NCBI GenBank assembly: GCA_029216955.1
Contig: JANAVB010029819.1
Span: forward strand, 29,809,435 to 29,873,434
Length of the DNA stretch: 64,000 bases
From: Iris pallida
Lineage: Eukaryota > Streptophyta > Magnoliopsida > Asparagales > Iridaceae
Direction of reading: 5' to 3'
Shown here one piece after another: positions 1 through 13,300 of the stretch (position 1 is its first letter; each line of letters starts with the position of its first letter). A program made the position numbers and the translations under genes. The notes under the pieces are model-generated. The model searched no databases. It worked only from the letters and a program-made list of their open reading frames with translations, and was not told where the DNA came from.

Positions 1-441
1 TAACTCTATTCTTCGTTCCGCTTCACATTCTGCCCTAAGCCGTTGAAGCTTAGAATCTGTTGATTGAGCTATCTTGATTCTCTCGACTATACTAGACTGA
101 ACTTGCATACTAGCCATCAATGCCACATTGGTAGGAAGAACTATTTCTATTACCATCTTCTGAAGATCTGCTAATAACTCTGGCTGTGTTGTTAGAAAAT
201 AAGCTCCTGCTCTTCTGCTCAACGTATTTGTAACTACGTTGGCCTTCCCAGGATGATACTGTAGGTTGATGTCATAATCCACCAGTAACTCTAGCCATCT
301 TATCTGACGCATATTGAGATCCTTCTGGGTAAACACATACTTAAGACTTTTGTGGTCAATGAAAATCTCTACCCGATCTCCAAACAAATGATGCCTCCAA
401 AGCTTAAATACGAAAACCACCGCTGATAACTCTAAGTCATA
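1..441 (-). pseudogene. Element A: Ty3/gypsy (Tekay/Del-like) pol, RNase H part
   Basis: Read on the minus strand from 441 to 1 this is an open frame of about 147 codons with no stop. It starts at the DLEL segment of a gypsy RNase H and continues through WRHHLFG, the IDHKSLKY block and the YHPGKANVV block, then into the linker that precedes integrase. The order and motifs are those of chromovirus pol (Tekay/Del type). The upstream half of the same domain lies at 60256-61017, beyond the CACTA insertion. The conserved aspartate of the ADALSR block reads as asparagine (TNTLSR), which should remove an RNase H catalytic residue. The integrase would lie left of position 1, outside the window. Family assignment is from motif recognition only. 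Confidence 0.85.
439..441. repeat. CACTA target-site duplication, left copy (ATA)
   Basis: ATA immediately precedes the CACTA terminus at 442 and recurs at 60256-60258 just after the other end. Three-base duplications are the norm for CACTA transposons. Confidence 0.8.
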
Positions 442-471
442 CACTACCAAAATTCATCGCTTTAGGGACGG
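442..471 (+). repeat. CACTA terminal inverted repeat, left
   Basis: The 30 bp beginning CACTACCAAAATTCATCGC match the inverted right end with about four mismatches. Confidence 0.85.
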
Positions 472-1175
472 CCATATCCGTCGCCCAGCCGTCGGTAAAT
501 GGTAATACCGACGGATGGTCGACGAATTTTGGTCAAAAACATCTGTCGGGAAAAGCCTCGTCACTAAAAACAATCCGTCGCCAAGTTGTCGCCCATCGAC
601 GATTTCGCAACGGATTTTTGTCAACCATACTCGTACATCTCGCGACGAATGGCCGACGGATTTCTGTCAAAGCACATATCAGAAAGTTAATGATACATCG
701 CCTTAGCGACCGCCGTATCCGTCGCTAAATGGTCGGTAATTGCGTATCGGAGAGTATCTGATACGCAATATCTGTCACTAATCCATCGCTAAATTGTCAG
801 TAAACGCATATCAGATAGTGTCTGATACGTAATCTCCGTCGCTAACTCATCGCTTGTAGTCGCTACTGTTCGACGGCCTAGCGACAGAATAGCGACGGTA
901 CATCCGTCGACCCGGATCTGTGAATCTTTCATATTTCTAGAACCGTGGTGACGGATATTCTGCCGCTACTCTGTCGGGTTTAGTCGCTAATCCGTCGCCG
1001 ACCAGACGCGGATTTGGTGACGGATTATCCGTCACCAAACTTTTACCGACTACTAGCGACGGCCTACCAACGGAATATCCGTCGATCCGTTTCTGTGATT
1101 TTTTTCATATTTCCAGAACTTTGCCGACGGATCTTCCATCGGTAAGTAGTCACCATCCGTCGCTAACTTGGAATA
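472..1175. repeat. CACTA subterminal repeat array, left
   Basis: This 0.7-kb stretch holds dozens of short direct and inverted copies of CCGTCGC, GCGACGG and CGACGGA, with no coding potential. In En/Spm-type elements such subterminal motifs are bound by the accessory protein TnpA. I infer the same role here; the binding protein itself is not encoded in the window. Confidence 0.75.
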
Positions 1176-1290
1176 AGTGTTTTTAATATATACTGATATT
1201 TAATCTATACTAAGTTATAAGTGCTTTTATGAGGTCAAACAAAAATCACGTAATTGAAAGTGTTTTTAATATATACTGATATTTAATCTA
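1176..1290. repeat. 32-bp direct repeats abutting the TNP2 stop codon
   Basis: A 32-bp AT-rich segment occurs at 1176-1207 and identically at 1259-1290, separated by 51 bp. The second copy supplies the TNP2 stop codon (1288-1290 on the minus strand), so an 83-bp tandem duplication probably formed at the 3' end of the gene. Confidence 0.8.
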
Positions 1291-3737
1291 ATCATCATCA
1301 TCGTCTTTGTCCTCATCCTCAGCCTCGTCTTCGTCCTCATCCTCATCCTCATCCTCATCCTTGTCCCCATCGTCGACTTCATCTGTATCCTCATCCTCAT
1401 CATGTTCTTCTTCTTCTTCTTCTTTCTCATCCTCAATATTTGGGACAAGACACCTCTTTCTCTCCTGGTTGACAGCTAAGTCTTGTGTATCAACCTCTTC
1501 CTCCCCTCTATTTTACTCAACAATATTTTCAACATCCATGGTATCCGACTGTTGTACCAAGTATTGGGACTTTTCGATCTGGTCCTCTTGGTATGCCGGG
1601 TCTCCAACGTTGAATGTATTTCTAGATTTAATCTTGCATACTGCCTACCAGTCAAATCGATCTCTATGACGCCTTGGGTAGCTTGTATAGTAGACTTGAA
1701 CAGCCTGACTTGCTATCGCAAACGTGCCGGACCCTCTATACCTCCTACGATGATTTATATTGACGAATCCAAATTGTTTATCGATTCTCCAACCGATATT
1801 TGGTGTCGTATCGAACCACTCACATTTGAACATAACAATATGCATATCATATGGGGCACTATATTGTAAATCTACAATATCCTGAAGCACTCCATAATAG
1901 TCAAAGTCCGGCTCGTCGTCGTAGATGGTGCCTCTTATGCAAACACCAGAATCCTTGGTACTGAAGCCGTCATTGACATATTCGGCATTTATAGCATTCT
2001 GAGTTACCTTAAACTTGAAGCCATTAACGACATAGCCTTGCCAAGTCTTTGCATGCTTCTTCGATGCCAATGCCAAATAACGAATACTCTCATTTGTGAG
2101 TGTTATTTCAGGAAATAAAACCTGTAAATAAATATTGATAATTTAAATATTTCATATGCATATATTTTAATGGTAGCTGCATAAATTATTATCTCAGTTA
2201 CTTACCTATTTGTAAAACCAGGACGGAATGGTACAATCAACCTCTCTTTGAAGTCCTTCATCGGTAATATCAGGTGTCCTCATTTTGAATTCATCTCTAA
2301 ATACACTGTTAGAGAGAATAAGAATTAGTGTAGTCAATTACTTCACCAAATTAGAGATTATAATGAGTGTAAGTGTAGTCACTTACTTCTCCAAATATCT
2401 CACTTCTTGTATGTCACAATTTAACAAGACATATCGGTGAGCGACATCATACTCATCATCAGTCAACCACCATTTCTTACTAGCCCCAATAGGCTTGCCC
2501 CTTACATTGAATATACCTCCATCCTCAACGTCCTCGTCATTCCTTTCAGGTCTATTTTGATTTGTCTTAACATGAGTATTGAAATAAATGGAGCAGAAGT
2601 TTGATAACTCCTCGATAAGATATGCTTCGCATATCGAAGCCTCTATATGAGCCTTGTTGCCAACTTTCTTCTTTAGATGGTGTAAGTATCTAGAGAGACA
2701 AATTATCTTGAGAATTAACAATGAAATACAACTTAAATTATATCGATTTTTATGTACCTTTCAAATAGGTACATCCATCGATAATGAACAGATGCACCGA
2801 TACGGGCTTCGTATGCTAGATGAATCAGTAGATGCTCCATGCTGTCGAAGAAGCCCGGAGGAAATATTTTCTCTAACTAGCAAATTTTTAAGACAATCTT
2901 CTCCTTCAGTTCAACCATGTGTTGCACCGCCAACTTAGTTGAACAAATATCCCAGAAGAATGTAGATAGTTCGACCAACGGAACCCATACAGAAGAAGGC
3001 AACAACTCTCTCAAAGCAATAGGCAGTAATCTTTCCATAAACACGTGGCAGTCGTGACTCTTCATTCCCGTTAGCTTGCGTTCATTGAGATCGACGCATC
3101 TCGACAAATTCAACACATAGCCGTCGAGAAATCTTAAAGTAGATATCCACTTACAGATTATTTATCTATCTTCCTTGCTCAATGTGTATAATGCTACCTG
3201 CTTAGTTAATTGTCCACCAACTCCCCTTTGTATCAAGTTCAGATAAGGATGCTTGCATATCTCGACAATGTCTTGTCTTGCTTTTGGATTGTCCTTCGTC
3301 TTTCCTTTAATATCCATAACGGTATTGAAGACATTATCGAACACATTCTTTTCGATTGTATGACATCAAGATTATGCCTTATAAGATTATCTTTCCAATA
3401 AGGCAAGTCCCAGAAGATACTTCATTTGGTCCAGTTATGGCTTTGTCTGAACCCCTCGACACGATTGTTCGATGGATCTTCAATTATAGAGGGCAAGTCC
3501 TTTACATATTCCCAAATATCGTATCCCGGTAATCTGGGTGGCGGATGAGAAAATTCTTGTTTTTCCAGCTCTGAACGCATCCTTGTTCTTTCTCCAATGA
3601 TGACTCGCAAGCAGAAATTGACGGTGACAGTCAAAGAAAGAAGTTTTTTCTTCATACTTAAGGCGGAACGCCTTACTATTTTTCATGCATATCGGACAAG
3701 ACATGGTGCCGTGAGTACTCCATCCCGACAGCATACC
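1288..3737 (-). pseudogene. TNP2-type CACTA transposase, central and C-terminal part (broken)
   Basis: On the minus strand from 3737 the segments are: TNP2 core (GMLSGWSTHG, a CPICMKN zinc-type pair, FDCHRQFL, HHWRKNK); a linker with GKTKDNPKARQD; a DUF4218-like block (MKSHDCHVFMERLLP, FFWDICS, FPPGFFDSMEHL, HYRWMYLFERYL); and a DUF4216-like block (DFDYYGVLQDIVDL, FKCEWFD, ASQAVQVYYTSYP). It ends in about 50 mostly Asp/Glu residues. At least three GT-AG introns are visible, near 2692-2758, 2308-2390 and 2124-2206. In-frame stops at 2877 and 1645 (probably a lost Trp) and a TAA near 1526, plus disrupted frames around 3420-3780, make it non-functional. The N-terminal part is at 58220-58350, beyond the C insertion. 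Confidence 0.88.
3733..3737. repeat. Target-site duplication of element C, left (ATACC)
   Basis: ATACC here and at 58220-58224 flanks element C and lies in TNP2 coding sequence on both sides. Confidence 0.85.
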
Positions 3738-6700
3738 GGTCACGACCCGCTCCCGAATAATCAGACACGAGTCGGACACGCCCAGCCTTCGTCATTAGAC
3801 ACGATGAAGTAAGCTGTACCAAGCTAGGGAAATCTAACCAGATAAACATAAATGTGCACAATCACAGCATCTATACACGATCCCAGAAAGATCACCACAA
3901 TCCATATATCATAAATGTACTAGTCATCAGGAATGAAATGTACTCTGAACTATAAAACAATATCTAGGAGTAAGGCTAAATAGTCTAAACCTGAAGCCTC
4001 TACATAAATCATGTCTCCATCCTGTTCAGCTAAAATTTTGGGCTCTGGCCCATAAGGTAGAATGATATCCTGCAAGTATACCTGCAACATATCCAGTCAT
4101 AAGCGGAGCAAAGTAAAGTTCTAAGTAATGAACAAGAACATTATGATATGGAAATGGGTACAAGAGAACATGAACTATAAAGTACAAGAAAGAACATAAA
4201 AGTACAGGAATAAGTACAGGAAATGTAAAGTACAGGAATGTAACTATAAATGACAAGTGTACCATGTTTGAAATACAACTAGCTCATGTGACCGACTGGG
4301 GGTAAGCACATGAAAGTACATGAATGGTACGGCTTAGGGCCCGCGTGTACGGTGCGGGGCCTAGGCTATCTACATGAATATAGTAACCAGGGTTTGGTTA
4401 CATGGCTAGTGTATTTCCCCACCCAACACAAGTAAGTACAAGAACAGGAATACAGGAGTACAGGGGTACAAGATATCGTGTCATGACGTGTCACAAGAAA
4501 AGTACAAGATATATAAATTTATAAGACCGTAGAAAAGTACTTGCCTTGCTCCGAGAAATCAAAGGTAAGAAGATGATCGGTAAGTCCACCTGAATCAATT
4601 GGTTTTAAAAATCTAGGTGAGCAACTAACTATCATTTAAGTACCATTAACAAATTGACTAATAGATTGAGTCTTTTCTTATTTATTTAATTATACAATTT
4701 TATCAGTTACTAACCAAATAACTACTATTTAAACATTATTTTTTTTAAGAAGGAACCCTTTGAATTATTATGCTAGAGTTTACTTTAGGTAGTCATACTA
4801 TTGATTGTACAGTATCAACAACCAACCTATACTCAAGAGTCAACCAATCATGAAATCAATTGGATAAAATGGTCAATCCAACATGGCCCATTTCTACTTT
4901 CCAGATAACCTATTGGACCCAACTCCTACAGCAACTTATCCCAATACTCTGCAGTTAAAAATAGACCAATGTCCCAATCATCAACTAAGTCCAACGGCAG
5001 GCTTCCTAGCAACACACACCTACCATACTTCTTCTTCCCAGCTGTAAAAGAAGTTTTATTGCTACTGCTTCTAGTATCGAAGACTCAACAAGGACTCAGA
5101 AGTTCAGGAGACCAAGAATAAGAATGAATTTAAACACAGAAAGTTGTTATTCTCAAAACTCAAACTGCAGAACCAAACACACACCAAAATCGAGCTAAAC
5201 ACACCTGAACTAAACTCCCAACGTTTACTAAGAACTCATGAAAAAATCAGTAGAACACAACACAATCAAATCCACAAAATTCCATCAGAAGTTATATACA
5301 AAAGAAATACAGAATTAAATTGATAACTCTCGAAACAATGTCCACGCATAGGAGTTGTTTGCATAACTGCTATCCCTGCTCCTAGACCCCAGTCCATACC
5401 AAGTTCTCGACCCCATCATTGAATCCCCATTGCATTGTACATGAGAACCGCTGGACACGAATCCATACCAACGCAACACACCGGACAACAACGACCTCAG
5501 GTCAAAGACAAGCCCGACATGAACGGATAGCTTCCCGATCCCAACTGTAAACTTGTCCAACCCCACCTATTAAACCTAGACATCAATATGAATTATATGA
5601 TATTAAGATTGGGAAGAGAAATACCTGAGAAGAAGAAGGATTCAAACTGGGACGAAAATGCGGCTCCAATCAAATTAAGTGCGGCCCATCGTTTCTGGAT
5701 GCGTATCGAGCATGATTCAAATTTGTTCTTCTGAATTTCGACTCGATCATCAAACTTCCTATTCGAATTCCCACCGAATGCAACCGATCATTAAGGAATT
5801 TCAACCCAATCCAGACCAAACTAAAATCTCAATTCACCAGTGTCTCTCTACTGAGAACATTAATCCTTATGAAGACTAAGAAAAGGTGATCCGAGCCATA
5901 CCTGTCAGTTAGACCCGGAGACAGAGTTGAAGGTCCAACTGTGCTGAGATGAGATCCCCATGAGTCTGATTCAGATACAATGGTTACGAATACTCCTCTG
6001 AGGCACTCGATTGAGCACCTGGTGCTCAAAATCAGAAACAAGATTTTTAGAGTTCAATAGGAATCCAAGAATGATCAAACAATAGAAACAAATTAAAAAT
6101 AGGATTTAGTGAACAAATTTCCTCCTGGTCGACCCCTTTCGATCGATTGATGATCAAGAATTCGATCACCTAACCATTTCTTGATCACGATCGTCGACAG
6201 AAATTAAAGAACGCTCGATTGACCTTAGATCGATCAACCGATTGATATTGATGAAATAAAAGCAAATTCAAAGGAAGGAACACTCACCGATCGACGACAA
6301 TCGAGGATAGAGAGCAGTCACGTCTGGAGGAGGTCGTCGGAGAAGACGACCTACGTCGCAGTCGTCGGGAAGGATGAACGTTGCCGGGAGTCGATTGTCT
6401 TGGTGTTGCCAACGCAAGGAAATCCAGATCTGCTGGGGTGATGACCGGAGAGAGGAATGTCGTCGCTGGAGAACCCGTCGGGGTGATTTAAGGTTAGGGT
6501 TAGCAGCTCTGGAGAAATTTTGGGGAAAAGACAGAGCTCACGAAATTTCAGAGAGAGTGGGAGGAGAATACACTCTCTCTCCTCCACAATCAGACTTTAA
6601 ACGAAAGAATGTGCATTATGCACAACCCCCCCCCCCCCCTCCGTAGACATTTTGTAGAAGTCCTTTTTGTTAAGGAAAATTTTAGAAAAACCCCTCTCCT

Positions 6701-6950
6701 TTTCATAATTTCAGAAATTGGTTTTAAAAATCAGTTAGGAGTCACATGGTGGCCCCAAAGTTTGTTATAACAAACTTTCAAAATTTAAAAGAATAAATTC
6801 TGCCTAACTAATTTCTCTTCAAAAATATCAATCACCATATTTAATATTTTAAAAAATCAAAAACTTACTATTTGAAAATCAATTAAACAATTAATCGTTA
6901 ATCAGAAAATAAATTTAGGATTTTGAAAATACTGGAAAAGTAGATTGACA
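3738..6950 (-). repeat. Element C, LTR copy 1
   Basis: Starts GGTCACGACCCGC (first base changed from the expected T) and ends AGTAGATTGACA. It is 3213 bp and aligns throughout with 10320-13564. No gene is seen in it. A C run at 6627-6642 varies in length among the three copies. Confidence 0.85.
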
Positions 6951-6970
6951 AATCTCCCCCCTTAAAATAA
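6951..6970 (-). other. Polypurine tract beside LTR copy 1 of element C
   Basis: On the minus strand TTTTAAGGGGGGAGATT lies directly upstream of the LTR, preceded by TTTCGAGGACGAAATT, the signature that commonly precedes the polypurine tract in Tekay/Del elements. The second unit has the equivalent at 13565-13585. Confidence 0.75.
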
Positions 6971-9359
6971 TTTCGTCCTCGAAATTCAAAGGTGCAACAA
7001 TATAATTTAAGAATATAATTTCAATTAAGACAAAAGTTGAAAACGGCAATTTAAATTGAGATGTGAAATAAAGTCAATTCTAATCATAGTTAGAAAATAG
7101 TTTATTTGGTCATGATCAAACGAGATTTCAAATATCAGGTAAGATCAATAGGTACAGAGTATAAAATATAGGCACGATCAGGATTTTTAGTTATGACCAG
7201 AGGTGGAACATGAATGACTTAGCATAACGAAATCAACGGTAAGATGACATGACCGATAATGATCAAATTTGGTTAGGCACGAAGTGAAATAGGGTATAAT
7301 TAAGATCAAGTACGATAATTTCATACAGGAAGTTTGAAATAACATGATCTATCCATGATCAAGATTTTTAGATAAGCACGATATGACATGAATTTTATTT
7401 GCAACTAAAAACATGAAGTTGAATAAATTTTAATTACAACTTAGAGGAGCAAAATCATGAAGACACAACTATTAAGTATGATAAAAAAATCCATAGTTTA
7501 ACACAAATGGACTAGGCCAAGATAGGAAAATCATGGTCAAATAGACATGATTTAAGATCGAAGTTTAGACAAGACAAAAACAAAGTATGGAATAAAAATA
7601 TGGCAATATATAATTTTGAGGAAATCAATGATCTAGTGATGAAATGCTAGAAGGGAAACTAGCAAGGGCTGATTGAGGGAACGTAAAAAATTCTCAGGAG
7701 ATACATTATCAAATCAGAATAAACGTGCAAGAATTTGTGATTCTCGAAAACCAATAATTATATGAAAATGGAATATAGTTTCCATGATATCCAAGAACAT
7801 ATAGGTATTTGAAATCACTTTGCTTAGAATTCCTACCCGCCAGTATACATCTGACTGCAGTGGACTTTCGGCTCCGTGACTCAAATAATAATATGTCACC
7901 GAATATTCTGTCAACCTTATCTATTTTCTAACAATTATTGTCGAAACCACCCAAGATATCAAAGGTATGAAAAATAAGATAAAGTCTCAATAATACTCAA
8001 AAACCTATGAATATTTGAAATCACTTCAACTTAGAGTTCCTGCCTCGCCAGTACGCAGCTGACTGCAGTGAACCTTTAGTCTCCGTAATCTAGGTAATGG
8101 CTGCAGCGCACAACTGCCACACTCTAGTAGATCATCGAATATTCTCTCAACCTTATCCATAGGAATTTAAAATTTTCAAGGATGAAGGAATCCAAAATGA
8201 GTTTCAATAATCTAAGTCGCGATAATTATGAGATTATTTGACTGTTGGAATACAAGGGTTTATTTGGTACTAAGAAGCAACAAGTGATCCAATCAAAGAG
8301 TAGTGAGTACAAAAGGGCAATCAGGGAGATTTAAAATCTTAAAAAAAATCCGGGATGGTAGCAAGATCTCGTATATAGAACGTTATCCCGAATGGATAAC
8401 AGTCTCAAAGAATGAACAGAAGTAAGGCATCAGATAAAAGACAAGGTCTCAAAATAAGGGATAAAATCTCGGAGACAAGGTTCAACAATATTTTAATAAC
8501 AACGAAATCTCGAACAAAATCTTAAAGGGAAAACAATCTCCAACAGGATACAAGGTCTCAATTAGAGAACCAATATCAACAAAGTCGTGATTAGGAAATA
8601 AAATCTCGAATAGGAAATCTTGACGAGGAACAAGGTATCGAATAGGGAACACGGTCTTAACGAGTCGCGAGTAGGAACTAGAGTTTCAAAGTCTAAAAAA
8701 TCTTGAATATGAAACAAAATTGCGAACAAAACAAGGTCTCGAAATAGGAAACAGGATCTCAAAATCTCGAATGGAATCAAGTTACGAATAGAAAAAAAGA
8801 ATCAATGGGTGAATAGGAAATAAGTATCCATGAAACAAGCGATATCTCACATAGGGAATAAGATTGAAACAAAGTTGTGGACAGAACAATTTTTCAATAG
8901 GAAACAAGCCATGAATAGGAAACAAATCTTCAAAACCTTCAAAGGAATCCTCAATAATGTCCTAAATAGGATGAAGCTCAAACAAGGTTTCGAATGAGGA
9001 ACAAGGTTTTGAAATAAAATCTCGAGTAGAAATTAAAATCTTAAATAACACGAAGTTTGATGAGGGAACAAATTTCCAATTATGTGCCAACACTGGGAAG
9101 CAAAATCATGAAATATGCAAACAGTAACGAATAGTAGATTTCAAATAATTATCGAATTATGGATCTGAAACAAGTTTATCGATTAGAAAACAATATCTCG
9201 AAGTGAACTTCGAATATCAACCAAGATTTTTAAAATAAACAAGAAGTTTCAAGAAATGAGCTAGATGCTAAGAGGAATTTTAAGAAAAGACTGGATTGCG
9301 AATCAAGATACATGGTTTTCTCCAACCATGCAAAAGAATCTTTTGTCTTCAATCTGTCT
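6971..9359. other. Element C, internal unit 1, non-coding part with degenerate short repeats
   Basis: AT-rich sequence with no convincing ORF. From about 8330 to 9250 there is a degenerate array built on a motif like ACAAGGTCTCGAATAGGAAA in irregular spacing. It matches 13586-15951 in the second unit. Confidence 0.6.
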
Positions 9360-10155
9360 TCAGTATTCCTTCGGGACTGGAATCACTTCAATCTTCTTCA
9401 CTGTCCTGACGTAGACTGGTTCCTGCGATAGTGCTCCATGTGATCGCTGAAACTGGAGAGGCAGGTCCTTCTTCTGTGATACTGGTGCTCCTCGTGCTTG
9501 TCCTTGGATAGTGTGATCAGCGGTCTCCAGTAGTCCTTGACTTAGTTGGCAGGCGATCAGCAGAATAAACATAGCATCCGTCTTTTGCGGCACTCTTCGT
9601 AGTGGTGTCCTGAGCTGCGGTAGAAAATACAAATAATAGCCGGCTGAATCTAAATCTTCTGATGGGGTGAAGAAGCGTGGTCTGAGTGTGGCGATGATTT
9701 GTTGATCCATAGTAGTTGATATCTTCATCATAAGTCTTCATGTCTCTTCTGGGCTTTAGCTTTTCGTCTCGTTCTGTTGCCTATGCTACATTCTAGATCA
9801 GAGGAGTTGAATCCTCAGAGACTTGGATGATCTTTAGTGGCGGCTCTAGGTTCTCGATCTGCTCCTCGGTACAAGATATGCGCTCGACGTCAAAAAAGTC
9901 CAAGGTCTGAGAGTCTGGAAGTCAGAAGTCCTTCTTGGCTCGGAGTATGTATCCACGAATATGGCTTAAGAAAAGGATGGCCTCCTCCCTCTGGGTGTCA
10001 AGGAACTCTTGAAACGTCTCCGTCAACTGCATACTACCCATGGGGATAGTAGAGCGATAGAAAGTAGTGGAGGCTCGAACACTCAAGTGTAGGTGGGTCA
10101 ACCGTTCCGGTATTGCGTGTTTTGAACTATCTGAAAAATAGAAAACTGTTAACAT
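9360..10155 (-). pseudogene. Element C, internal unit 1: decayed gag-like frame
   Basis: The minus strand carries short open pieces including FQEFLDTQREEAILFLSHI, then a segment equivalent to DFFDVERISC...IEEQIENLEPP (clearer in unit 2). Near 9620-9600 it reads CIFYRSSGHHYEEC, a zinc knuckle whose second Cys has become Tyr (the second unit keeps CIFC). Stops and frame changes break it throughout. The gag identity rests on the knuckle and its position after the leader; the N-terminal part is not recognisable and could be something else. Confidence 0.5.
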
Positions 10156-10319
10156 ATCCTAAACCTAAAAACAACAAGTGTTTATAGAAAATCAATATAC
10201 CCGATGTACCCGATTTCCTATGCTATGATCAAGTTTCCCTAGTTTAATCAAGTCCCCCAATAGTACGCTAAGACCTAGGTACCATTAGGATAGACCTGCA
10301 TGGGCCACCACTAAAAACA

Positions 10320-13300
10320 TATCACGACCCGCTCCCGAATAATCGGACATGAGTCGGACACGCCCAGCCTTCGTCGTAGACACGACGAAGTAAGCTGTAC
10401 CAAGCTAGGGAAATCTAACCAGATAAACATAAATGTGCACAATCACAGCATCTATACACGATCCCAGAAAGATCACCATAATCCACAAATCCATATATCA
10501 TAAATGTACTAGTCATCAGGAATGAAATATACTATGAACTCTAAAATAATATCTAGGAGTAAGGATAAATAGTCTAAACCTGAAGCCTCTAGCTAAATCA
10601 TGTCTCCATCCTGCTCAGCTAAAATCCCGGGCTCTGGCCCATAAGGTAGAATGATATCCTGCAAGTATACCTGTAACATATCCAGTCAGGAGCGGTGCAA
10701 AGTACAGTTCTAGGTAATGAACAAGAACATCAAGATATGGAAATGAGTATAGGACAACATGAACTATAAAGTACAGGAAAGAACATAAAAGTACAGGAAT
10801 AAGTACAGAAAATAAAGTACAGGAAATGTAAAGTACAGGAATGTAACTATGAACGACAAGTGCACCATGTTTGAAATACAACTAGCTCATGTGACCGACT
10901 GGGAGTAAGCACATGAAAGTACATGAATGGTACGACTTAGGGCCCGCATGCACGGTGCGGGGCCTAAGCTATCTACATGAATATAGTAACCGGGGTTTGG
11001 TCACATGGCTAGTATACTTCCCAACCCGACATAAGTAAGTACAAGAACAGGAATACAGGAGTACAGGGGTACAAGATATCGTGTCATGACGTGTCACAAG
11101 AAAAGTACAAAATATGTAAATGTACAAGACCGTAGAAAAGTACTTGCCTTGCTCCAAAAAATCAAGGGTAGGAAGATGATCGGTAAGTCCACCTGAATCA
11201 ATTGGTTTTAAAAATCTAGGTGAGCAACTAACTATCATTTAAGTACCATTAACAAATTGACTAATGGATTGTGTATTTTCTTATTTATTTAATTATACAA
11301 TTTTATCAGTTACTAACCACATAACTACTATTTAAATATTATATTTTTTTAAGAAGGAACCCTTTGAATTATTATGCTACAGTTTACTGTAGGTAGTCAT
11401 ACTATTGATTGTACAGTACCAAAAACCAACCTATACTCTAGAGTCAACCAATCATGAAATTAATTAGTTAAAAGGGTCAATCCAACCTGGCTCATTTTTA
11501 CTTTCCAGATAACATATTAGACCCAACTCATACAGCAACTTATCCCAATACTCAGCAGTTCAAAATAGACCAATGTCCCAATCAACAACTAAGTCCAACG
11601 GTAGGCTTTCTAGCAACACACACCCACCATACTTCTTCTTCCCAGCTGTAAAAGAAGTTTCATTGCTACTGCTTCTAGTTTCGAAGACTCAATAAGGACT
11701 CAGAAGTTCAGAAGACCAAGAATAAGAATGAATTTAAACACAGAAAGTTGGTATTCTCAAAACTCAAACTGCAGAACCAAACTCACACCAAAATTGAGCT
11801 AAACACACCTGAACTGAACTCCCAACATTTTCCAAGAACTCATGAAAAAAATTACTATAACACAACACAATCAAATCCACAAAATTCTATCAAAAGTTAT
11901 ATATAAAATAAATACAGAATTAAATTGATAACTCTCAAAATAATTTCCACGCATAGGAGTTGTTCTGCATAACTGCTATCCCTGCTCCTAGACTCCAGTC
12001 CATACCAAGTTCTCGACCCCATCATTGAATCCCCATTGCATTGGACATGAGAACCGCTGGACACGAATCCATACCAACGCAACACACTGGACAACAACGA
12101 CCTCAGGTCAAAGACAAGCCCGACATGAACGGAGAGCTTCCCGATCCCAACTGTAAACCTGTCCAACCCCTCCCATTAAACCTAGACACCAATATGAATT
12201 ATACGATATTAAGATTGGGAAGAGAAATACCTGAGAAGAAGAAGGATTCAAACTGGGACGAAAATGCGGCTCCAATCAAATTAAGTGCGGCCCTTCGTTC
12301 CTGGATGCGTCTCAAGCTTGATTCAAATTTGTTCTTCTGAATTTCGACTCGATCATCAAACTTCATGTTCGAATTCCCACCGAATGCAACCGGTCATTAA
12401 GTAATTTTAACCCAATCCAGACCAAAATAAAATCTCAATTCACTAGTGTCTCTCCACTGAGAACATTAATCCTTATGAAGACTAAGAAAAGGAGATCCGA
12501 GCCATACCTGTCAGTTATACCCGGAGACATAGTTGAAGGTCCAACTGTGCTGAGATGAGATCCCCACGAGTCCGATTCAGACACAATGGTTACGAATATT
12601 CCTCTGAGGCACTCGATTGAGCACCTGGTGCTCAAAATCAGAAATAATATTTTTAGAGTTTAATAGGAATCCAAGAATGATCAAACATTATAAACAAATT
12701 AAAAATAGGATTTAGAGAACAAATTTCCTCCTGGTCGACCCCTTTCGATCGATTGATGATCAAGAATTCGATCACCTAACCATTTCTTGATCACGATTGT
12801 CGATAGGAATTAAAGAACGCTTAATTGACCTTAGATCGATCAACCGATTGAAATTGATGAAATGGAAGCAAATTCGAAGGAAGGAACACTCACTGATCGA
12901 CGATAATCGAGGATGGAGTGCAGTCACGTCTGGAGGAGGTCGTCGGAGAAGATGACTTACGTCGCAGTTGTCGGGAAGGACGAACGTTGCCGAAATTCGA
13001 TTGTCTTGGTGTTGCCGACGCAGGGAAATCCAGATCCGCTGGGGTAATGACTGGAGAGAGGAATGTCGTCGCTGGAGAACCCGCCGGAGTGATTTAGGGT
13101 TAGGGTTAGCAGCTCTGGAGAATTTTGGGGAAAAGACAGAGCTCACGAAATTTCAGAGCGAGTGAGAGGAGAATACACTCTCTTTCTTCCACAATCAGAC
13201 TTTAAACGAAAGAATGTGCATTATGCACAAACCCCCCCACCCCCCACCCCCGCTCTGTCGACATTTTGTAGAAGTCCTTTTTGTTAAGGAAAATTTCAGA

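Noticed and set aside
1307..1669. Serine-rich 120-codon plus-strand frame
   Set aside because: Complement of the acidic repeat of the TNP2 gene on the minus strand.
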